From Bacillota bacterium (lineage in GTDB: Bacteria > Bacillota > Clostridia > DSM-8532), in the NCBI GenBank assembly GCA_023426765.1, contig JAEZBW010000740.1:1-6521 (forward strand): DNA of 6,521 bases, read 5' to 3'. Below are positions 1 through 5,419 of the stretch, one piece after another; the first letter of the stretch is position 1; each line of letters opens with the position of its first letter. The notes below the pieces were generated by a model that worked only from the letters and a program-made list of their open reading frames with translations, was not told where the DNA came from and ran no database searches. Made by a program: the position numbers and the translations under genes.

Positions 1-1
1 C

Positions 2-115
2 AGCCAGGGGATCCGCGTGAAAATCGATGAGACGGGCGGACGGATGAAGCTAATGGACCGCGATGGAACAGAGATTAAAGCAAAGAGCGACAAGGAGAAG
101 GTTTATATTCAATGA
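2..115 (+). CDS. C-terminal end of an upstream protein, possibly pilin-like (partial)
   Basis: This is an open frame that enters from the left edge and ends at the TGA at 113-115. The last 37 residues are visible, are rich in Lys, Asp and Glu, and end in KVYIQ. The stop overlaps the next start (ATGA at 112-115), which is the same junction type that links the next genes, so it is almost certainly the preceding gene of the same operon. The alternating pattern around RVKID, KLMDRDGTE and KVYIQ would suit the beta-strands that close a prepilin or pseudopilin globular domain. The genes that follow favour another minor pilin or pilus assembly protein, but the visible part contains no diagnostic motif. 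Function is therefore unassigned; only the reading frame and the end are well supported. Confidence 0.72.
   Translation, partial: SQGIRVKIDETGGRMKLMDRDGTEIKAKSDKEKVYIQ
92..101 (+). promoter_or_regulatory. Ribosome binding site of the prepilin gene
   Basis: The purine run AAGGAGAAGG lies inside the end of the upstream gene. Its second part (AGAAGG, 96-101) is 10 bases from the ATG at 112, while AAGGAG is 14 bases away. It serves either of the two adjacent ATG codons at 112 and 115. Ribosomes finishing the upstream gene would also re-initiate here through the stop/start overlap. Confidence 0.6.
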
Positions 116-564
116 TGAAAGGCTTAATCAGGAAATGCCGATTGAATAATAAGGGTATGACATTACTGGAAGCGGTGATTGCCATCCTTTTAGTCTCCAT
201 GGTTTCTGTTAGCATAACTTCGCTGTTTTTTTCACTGTCGAGGCTGGCAAAGCTTTCAAATACCCAACTGATGCTGAACACGGTCATGCGCGTGATCAAG
301 GAAAATGTAAGTCAATCCGTCCGGGATGATGAAAACATCCATGGTACTGGCGTGAAGGCTTCAACAGCCAGAACTGAGACAGATAAAACACTGGAGGATT
401 TGTCGGTGGAGACCTTTTCGGGTCAGGCATATTCCTATGTGTTTGATCTCACTTATGACAGTGTCATCGAGGATGTTCAGAAATATTGGATTACCATCAA
501 AAGAGACTCCGGCGGGGAAGTGTTAACCAAATATTCCATAGAAGTTTATGCAGGTGGACCATGA
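112..564 (+). CDS. Type IV prepilin-like protein (minor pilin or pseudopilin, PilW/PilV/GspI-like)
   Basis: The product is 150 residues. The N-terminus is a textbook class III signal: a short Lys/Arg-rich leader, then NNKG, then MTLLEAVIAILLVSM. Prepilin peptidase is expected to cut after Gly15, leaving Met at +1 and the conserved Glu at +5 (Glu20). A hydrophobic helix follows to about residue 40, then an amphipathic stretch typical of the pilin stem. The remaining roughly 100 residues form a small polar domain ending in alternating beta-like segments. In this family the mature subunit sits in the inner membrane until it is assembled into a pilus or pseudopilus. Two tandem ATG codons (112, 115) make the exact start uncertain by one residue. 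The stop overlaps the next start as ATGA. The family assignment rests on the leader; the size and single-copy operon position suggest a minor rather than a major pilin. The subtype cannot be decided by eye. Confidence 0.88.
   Translation: MMKGLIRKCRLNNKGMTLLEAVIAILLVSMVSVSITSLFFSLSRLAKLSNTQLMLNTVMRVIKENVSQSVRDDENIHGTGVKASTARTETDKTLEDLSVETFSGQAYSYVFDLTYDSVIEDVQKYWITIKRDSGGEVLTKYSIEVYAGGP
552..558 (+). promoter_or_regulatory. Ribosome binding site that fixes the start of the large pilin-like gene
   Basis: AGGTGGA lies two bases before the ATG at 561 (AGGTGG ends three before). The spacing is short, but it combines with the ATGA overlap. It supports starting at 561 rather than at the in-frame ATG at 486, which has no comparable site and would give a polar, non-secretory N-terminal extension. 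Confidence 0.6.
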
Positions 565-3017
565 AGCAAAAAGCCTATTTCATGCATAGAAACAGAATAT
601 TGGGCTTTTTTATCGGCAACATAAAGGGGAATGCCTTACCCCTTGTGCTGATGCTGGTGCTTGTCGTCATGTTGGTAGGCGGATCAGTAGCTTATTCCAC
701 CATGCAAATGTATAACATCACCCGCGATGGTTATCATGACCAGCTCACCTATATCGCCGCCGAAAATGTTCTGGAAAAAAGCATAGCGAATTTGCAGAAA
801 GTGATCACCGTTTCCGGCTATCCGGGCAGCCAGGGTGTTTTTTTCAGTAACAATGTGGATGATTTTCTGAACTCACTGATCGAAGCTATCAACACAGATG
901 CCGCCATTCAAAACAGCTATTCGGTAAAGGTGCACGATACCCTGAATGCAGCCGATGTATCTGTGAAATTCCAAAGATATGGACAAGACTATACATATAC
1001 CGGCAGCATGTTAACCTTCTCGGTTCAAATTGAGGCAACTGCTGAAATGGTGGATGAATCTTATAGCTCTTATGGTAAAAAAGCAGTAGCCGTAAGGGAA
1101 TTCACCATCCCTATCTATACGAGGTTCACCTTGAATGGTGCCGTATATACCCTGGGTGACTTATTGATCACATCCGGTAAACCGATAGCAAGTGATTACT
1201 CCACAATCCGCGGAGATGTTTTCGTATTCGGTACCGGCCTGGACAAAACAAACAGAATGCAGCAATATTATACAGGCGGTGTTTGCAGCACCCATGATTC
1301 GATCCTGCATGTGGAGAATGGCAGCATTATCACCCGGAATCTCGTCCGTGCCGGAACCTTTGACGATTCGGATCCGGATCCTGTTACAGGCGGTAACTCG
1401 TCCAGCATTATTGTCGATGAGGATGTGGTTGCCCAGGGCATACAGGTGTTCGGCACAAATGACAATATTGTGGTCATCGGTGACGCATATACCTTTGATG
1501 ATGTTGAAATGAACGGAGCCGATTCGATTATTGCCATCAATGGTAACTATTTTGGTCTGAACCCTGGTGATGGTCGTTTTCATGACAATTCCAGTGCTAT
1601 TCAGAATGTATCACCCATGTATGTAAACACCCAGGAGTATCAGGAATCCAGAATAGCGATAAACGGAAATATCTTTGCCAATGGCGTCACCTTCAGGCTG
1701 AATGGTGATGAAGCGGGGCATAAGATGGAATCCGTATCCATGACATGGCGCGATACTGTCAGCGGCTATAAACCATTGCACACTGCCGGGTCTATCGACT
1801 GGGATGACCAGGCGGGATATGACGATTTGTTGATGACTTTACCAGGTGTAAAAGATGGTTTTTCAGTGCTGTGGAAAGTGAATTGGAATTATGATAATGC
1901 ACAAGTTTTAAATCCGGAACATTGGACCCTATGGAAGAACTGGGTGCAGGAAATAAATGATGCCACAAATTTTCGAAATAACAATGGAATTGCTTTGCCG
2001 GCAGCTACTGATTTGCAAGGCTTTTGTCATTACGGTATTGCAGCCAACAATATCTTCTATAAATTCAACCCGTCTGATGAAGGATTTTCCGAGGTAAAGA
2101 GGCCTGCTTCACCTGTCACCTTTAATGTGGTAGACAAGATCCCCGGGCAGGAAAGCACCTTCCATAAAACACTGGATTATACGGGTACTACATGGAGTGC
2201 TTATGTTAACAGCTGGGGTACTGCCGGGAGTATTTCCAATGAAATGGACAAACTGATGGGACATCTGAAGGCACTGGTGCATGTTTTTGCTCAAAAGGAA
2301 ATCAACAATTCAGATGGTACTTTTAACTACAATTATCAGGTAGCCACCTCCACACAGACTGAATTTAACCGGCTTAAAGATATTTTGGGGAATGAGACTG
2401 ATTTCCCCAATGAACCATTTGACCGTTGTATTGTTCGTTATGCGGACGATGGTTTTGATGAGGTACCTGTAACAAGCTACTTGAATGATGAGCTTGAACT
2501 GTTAGATATGAACAATGATGATTTTCCACCAGTTAGCGATCCTCCTATTGAACCTGATCCTGATCCAACAGATGACTATCAAAGCTATTACTTCCTCGTT
2601 GTGAACCTGGATCCGGATAGAGAGCTTAGAATTACCGATACCTTTAATGGGATTATTTTCTCCCTTGGTCGGGTGGTCATAGAACAGGATGGAGAAGTCA
2701 TCGGTGCTATCATCGCAGCCGGAAAGGGCTTTGACGATGACACTTCCGGATCTGGTGTGGCCGGTTCGTCCGCTGATGTTTATGATGAAAAGACCAGATT
2801 GCCGAGGGTTATTGCCGATGACACAGCGTTTGGTTCAAAAACCATCGACAATTTCACCCATTGGAAATATGCTGCGATTGAGATAAAAAATGGGGGAAAC
2901 ATTTATTATCCTGGCAATGTGGAGTTACTGAACTACCTTAAAAATAATCCTGATGTAGATTTGACAAACCGTTCGATAGATTTATTCAACATACTTAATG
3001 TGGAGGTTACACCATGA
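561..3017 (+). CDS. Large PilX-like pilus-associated protein with predicted beta-helix regions
   Basis: The product is 818 residues from ATG 561. The in-frame ATG at 486 would add 25 residues that overlap the previous gene and spoil the leader. The N-terminus has a basic leader ending IKG, then NALPLVLMLVLVVMLVGG, a single hydrophobic helix at about 26-46. This matches PilX/GspK-type pilin-like proteins, which often lack the +5 Glu, as here (Leu at +5 if cut after Gly23). Residues 188-382 are rich in short Val/Ile strands separated by Gly/Asn/Asp turns, including IAINGN at 324-329 and 365-370; this looks like beta-helix or bactofilin-like rungs. Residues 391-640 form a Trp-rich region I do not recognise. 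A Pro/Asp linker (654-672) leads to a second strand-turn region (690-790), as in Gram-positive PilX-like proteins. It probably sits at the pilus tip or on the cell surface. The fold is inferred; the pilin-like N-terminus and gene limits are well supported. Known minor pilins are mostly 150-300 residues, so the size is notable. Confidence 0.8.
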   Translation: MKQKAYFMHRNRILGFFIGNIKGNALPLVLMLVLVVMLVGGSVAYSTMQMYNITRDGYHDQLTYIAAENVLEKSIANLQKVITVSGYPGSQGVFFSNNVDDFLNSLIEAINTDAAIQNSYSVKVHDTLNAADVSVKFQRYGQDYTYTGSMLTFSVQIEATAEMVDESYSSYGKKAVAVREFTIPIYTRFTLNGAVYTLGDLLITSGKPIASDYSTIRGDVFVFGTGLDKTNRMQQYYTGGVCSTHDSILHVENGSIITRNLVRAGTFDDSDPDPVTGGNSSSIIVDEDVVAQGIQVFGTNDNIVVIGDAYTFDDVEMNGADSIIAINGNYFGLNPGDGRFHDNSSAIQNVSPMYVNTQEYQESRIAINGNIFANGVTFRLNGDEAGHKMESVSMTWRDTVSGYKPLHTAGSIDWDDQAGYDDLLMTLPGVKDGFSVLWKVNWNYDNAQVLNPEHWTLWKNWVQEINDATNFRNNNGIALPAATDLQGFCHYGIAANNIFYKFNPSDEGFSEVKRPASPVTFNVVDKIPGQESTFHKTLDYTGTTWSAYVNSWGTAGSISNEMDKLMGHLKALVHVFAQKEINNSDGTFNYNYQVATSTQTEFNRLKDILGNETDFPNEPFDRCIVRYADDGFDEVPVTSYLNDELELLDMNNDDFPPVSDPPIEPDPDPTDDYQSYYFLVVNLDPDRELRITDTFNGIIFSLGRVVIEQDGEVIGAIIAAGKGFDDDTSGSGVAGSSADVYDEKTRLPRVIADDTAFGSKTIDNFTHWKYAAIEIKNGGNIYYPGNVELLNYLKNNPDVDLTNRSIDLFNILNVEVTP
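3002..3006 (+). promoter_or_regulatory. Ribosome binding site of the lipoprotein gene
   Basis: A perfect GGAGG lies seven bases before the ATG at 3014, inside the last codons of the preceding gene. The block from here through the start (3002-3017) is almost identical to the one in front of the SLH gene (4239-4254). Confidence 0.85.
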
Positions 3018-4228
3018 GAAAAATATTGTGCATGCTTTTATCTCTGATTTTTTTGATAGCCGCAACAAGCTGCGGGGTGGAAAGAAACACGGCGGCTGCA
3101 CCTCCTCAAACGGCACCGGTACCAGCCATTTCAGCGGATGTTGACGAAGCTGCAAAGAAACTTCTTACTGATTATTTCTCTCTGCTGTTTTCAGCACCAT
3201 CGGTGAATGTCTATACGGAAAGCTCCAGAACCGGCAAATTACCGGATTCCATCATTTCATTCATTTCCGAGCGCACTTTGCAGGAGGGAAACGGAAATCC
3301 TGAAATAGGAATTCATCTGCCCAGGCATATCAGCATCAATGGTATGACGATTACAGGGTATAGCCTTGTTTTGGTAGGAGACCAGGGGGTACCGGACATT
3401 GCCCCGGGTTTTGTCGGTATGAACGGGGAAAACCTTCTTTACTTCTGTAAAATTCTTACCAAGGTGAATGCCCTGCCCGATGATATTTTTCTGAACTGCT
3501 ACGAACAGCAGAATGACAACAGCTATATCCGCAGGAAGGAGCTTCCCAGTGCACAGATGGATGGCATGCGTGTGGAGATTCGATATGATGTGGAACTTGA
3601 AAACAAGGATGGCGAATTGAAAATATATCGCGCTATCGAATCCAACATTAAACCAGGGTTGAAAAATCGTCTTTTCATATTAAATAATGAAAGCATCACC
3701 CGGCTGCCGTATCTTGATCTTTCTAAAACCGCCGACAACACCTATAATTATCCTGCTGATGGTGAATTATATGAAAGTGAAAAAGCAGTCATTGAAAACT
3801 TCTTTATGAACCTGCCTGTACTTGACAGAGAAAGAATGAATCTTTTATCCCACAAGTGGGATCAGGGGTTAAAGGTCGTGAAGGATTACTGGGATACCCT
3901 TAAGATCACAAAAAATACGGATGGAACCGCAGATTTAATTCATCTCGACGAGAATTTTGCGGTAAATTACCCCTATGAATCACTTCCGCTGCGCTTTGAC
4001 ATGGAAAAGATTAAGGGTATACAGAACATAGTAGTAACACCGCATCCAGCTTATTCTGAAAAGATAAAATGGTATTTTGTCAGCTTTGAAGCGCAAGTTC
4101 AGAAAACAAATGGAATTACCGATGAAGATTATATGTATAGGTATGATTATCTGGTAAAATTGTCCACGGAATTTGGAAAAATCATTATTGAAAAAGTGAA
4201 ACTGAATGAATATCACACCGTTCGTTAA
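3014..4228 (+). CDS. Lipoprotein of unknown function
   Basis: The product is 404 residues. Residues 1-20 form a lipoprotein signal peptide: MRK, a hydrophobic core, and the lipobox IAATSC, with Cys20 expected to be lipidated and held at the outer face of the cytoplasmic membrane. An Ala/Pro-rich tether (about 26-40) follows. The rest has two similar-looking parts, at about 42-210 and 252-400. Each begins with an amphipathic helix (AAKKLLTDYFSLLF; SEKAVIENFFMNL) and ends in long alternating strands with Lys/Glu/Tyr patterns (VEIRYDVELENKDGELKIY; DYMYRYDYLVKLSTEFGKI). This could be a tandem NTF2-like or similar alpha+beta fold, but no family motif is visible. The start overlaps the preceding stop (ATGA), so its translation is coupled to the large pilin-like protein. 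That suggests a role in assembling, anchoring or escorting the surface structure. The lipoprotein nature is well supported; the function is unknown. Confidence 0.85.
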   Translation: MRKILCMLLSLIFLIAATSCGVERNTAAAPPQTAPVPAISADVDEAAKKLLTDYFSLLFSAPSVNVYTESSRTGKLPDSIISFISERTLQEGNGNPEIGIHLPRHISINGMTITGYSLVLVGDQGVPDIAPGFVGMNGENLLYFCKILTKVNALPDDIFLNCYEQQNDNSYIRRKELPSAQMDGMRVEIRYDVELENKDGELKIYRAIESNIKPGLKNRLFILNNESITRLPYLDLSKTADNTYNYPADGELYESEKAVIENFFMNLPVLDRERMNLLSHKWDQGLKVVKDYWDTLKITKNTDGTADLIHLDENFAVNYPYESLPLRFDMEKIKGIQNIVVTPHPAYSEKIKWYFVSFEAQVQKTNGITDEDYMYRYDYLVKLSTEFGKIIIEKVKLNEYHTVR

Positions 4229-4236
4229 TAAACGCC

Positions 4237-4243
4237 AGGGAGG
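4237..4243 (+). promoter_or_regulatory. Ribosome binding site that fixes the start of the SLH gene
   Basis: AGGGAGG lies seven bases before the ATG at 4251. It selects 4251 over the in-frame ATG at 4206, which lies inside the lipoprotein gene and would put 15 polar residues before the signal peptide. Confidence 0.85.
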
Positions 4244-4250
4244 TTATACC

Positions 4251-5363
4251 ATGAATAAAAACAAAAAAATTCTCATTCTCCTGTTTACGTTCAGTTTATT
4301 AATCGTACTGCAGACTTCAATCGGACTATCTGCCTTTGCTGCAGATAAGCCAAGCGATTGGGCTGAACCTGAAGTGAAAAGTGCAGTCGATAATATGCTG
4401 GTACCACAATCCTTGCAGAGTAATTACCAGTCCAATATTAAAAGGTATGAGTATGTGCTGTTAGCGCTGAAAGTATATGATCTTGCCGGTAAAAACGCTG
4501 AAATAAAAGATAGCGCTCCCTTTGGCGATGTAAAAAATCATTCTTATGAGCTTGACATTGTAAGAGCTTATAATGCGGGCATTATCAAGGGAGATGGAAA
4601 GGGAAGCTTCTTTCCGGACAAGAACATCACCAGGGAAGAGATTGCATCGCTGGTAGTGAATTTGTTGAAACAAATTTCACCCGATAGAGATTATGAGCTG
4701 AAAAGCACTTATCCCTATGCGGACAGAAACATGATTGCCGATTGGGCCACCTATTATATCGATTACTGCTATGAAAACAAAATTTTGAATGGTACCGGCA
4801 ACAACAAAATGGATCCCAAAGGAAATGCAACCATTGAACAATCCATCGCATTATTGTACAGGTTGGCAAACAGTGAACAACTACTTCAGAAAAGTGCATA
4901 CGGAACGTTACAGATTTATGATGAAACTGCAGGAAGTATAGCAGCAGACCCGAGAACTATTGAAAACTTTGTTAAAAATTATTCTGCTGATACATTTAAT
5001 GCATTAAAACAGTTGTCGGAAAATGAAAATATTGCTATAATAAGTCTAGGGGATACAAGTACATCCCTTTCTATAAATAATAACTCAATTATGCTCAACG
5101 ATGAAGATAACCAAACAGATCTTGCTGTTTTGGTACATAATACTAACGATGAACTTCTTATATCATCATACAGACAGCTTTTAGTCACGTTTAAGATTTC
5201 TGAAAAAGGCATTGTTTTGTTTGATGAGTATGTTCTTAAGATGAAAGCAAATGAATGGATAGACGATTATACTTCGATTAGTGAAACAACTGCTTTTTTA
5301 GTTCAGACACTACGTGATGTTTCCGGAAAAAACAGCTATAAGGTTACTTTTATACAAAACTAA
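4251..5363 (+). CDS. Secreted protein with three S-layer homology (SLH) repeats
   Basis: The product is 370 residues. Residues 1-30 are a Sec signal peptide (NKNKK, hydrophobic core, AFA before the cut). Three SLH-like repeats follow, at about 33-80, 90-143 and 154-209. The second is the clearest: FGDVKNHSYELDIVRAYNAG, then IIKGDGKGSFFPDKNITREE, where the canonical TRAE motif reads TREE. The first (IKRYEY) and third (ATIEQ) have drifted at that motif. SLH domains bind secondary wall polysaccharide, usually pyruvylated, and fix proteins to the wall of Bacillota and some other phyla. Residues 216-370 form an unrecognised domain without cysteines. Its DNA is much more AT-rich (about 32% GC by hand count over 4921-5340, against 48-50% in sampled windows upstream). 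The gene lies 22 bases after the lipoprotein gene and ends in tandem TAA TAA. It is probably a wall anchor or docking partner for the neighbouring surface proteins; that role is inferred from context. Confidence 0.88.
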   Translation: MNKNKKILILLFTFSLLIVLQTSIGLSAFAADKPSDWAEPEVKSAVDNMLVPQSLQSNYQSNIKRYEYVLLALKVYDLAGKNAEIKDSAPFGDVKNHSYELDIVRAYNAGIIKGDGKGSFFPDKNITREEIASLVVNLLKQISPDRDYELKSTYPYADRNMIADWATYYIDYCYENKILNGTGNNKMDPKGNATIEQSIALLYRLANSEQLLQKSAYGTLQIYDETAGSIAADPRTIENFVKNYSADTFNALKQLSENENIAIISLGDTSTSLSINNNSIMLNDEDNQTDLAVLVHNTNDELLISSYRQLLVTFKISEKGIVLFDEYVLKMKANEWIDDYTSISETTAFLVQTLRDVSGKNSYKVTFIQN

Positions 5364-5379
5364 TAATGGTACTTATAAA
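5351..5379 (+). promoter_or_regulatory. Candidate sigma-A-type promoter before the VWA gene
   Basis: TATACA (5351-5356, four of six matches to TTGACA) and TATAAA (5374-5379, five of six matches to TATAAT) are separated by 17 bases in the AT-rich end of the SLH gene. Transcription would start near 5386, leaving a short leader that contains the ribosome binding site. AT-rich DNA yields such matches by chance, so this is only a candidate internal promoter. No terminator hairpin is visible in the 56-base gap, so read-through from upstream is also likely. Confidence 0.3.
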
Positions 5380-5405
5380 TAGATAGTGAAGGGAAATATT
5401 TTTAA

Positions 5406-5412
5406 AAGGAGT
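5406..5412 (+). promoter_or_regulatory. Ribosome binding site of the VWA gene
   Basis: AAGGAGT lies seven bases before the ATG at 5420. Sequence and spacing are optimal for a Gram-positive gene and they decide the start. Confidence 0.88.
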
Positions 5413-5419
5413 TGCGAAT

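Noticed and set aside
486..560. Upstream start for the large pilin-like gene
   Set aside because: It would add 25 polar residues before the class III-like leader and overlap the prepilin gene by 79 bases. ATG 561 has a nearby AGGTGG and the ATGA overlap seen at the neighbouring junctions.
1370..1381. Perfect palindrome GGATCCGGATCC as a possible operator
   Set aside because: It encodes the DPDP part of the protein, and similar GATCCGGAT strings occur where DPD is encoded elsewhere. Codon choice explains it, and it lies deep in a gene.
1192..1512. A 106-residue open frame on the plus strand in another frame
   Set aside because: It overlaps the better supported gene completely, and its product has no signal, motif or plausible composition.
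1161..1583. A 140-residue open frame on the minus strand
   Set aside because: It lies wholly inside the large pilin-like gene, has no ribosome binding site that I can see and no recognisable domain. It is a shadow of the coding strand's codon pattern.
4160..4188. Possible promoter (TTGTCC, 17 bases, CATTAT) before the SLH gene
   Set aside because: Each box has only four of six consensus matches and sits inside coding sequence, so chance is the better explanation.
4206..4250. Upstream start for the SLH gene
   Set aside because: It lies within the lipoprotein gene and would put 15 residues before the signal peptide. The strong AGGGAGG site points to ATG 4251.
5364..5419. Terminator in the gap between the SLH and VWA genes
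   Set aside because: The gap has an AT-rich stretch with several T residues but no GC-rich stem before it, so no intrinsic terminator can be supported.
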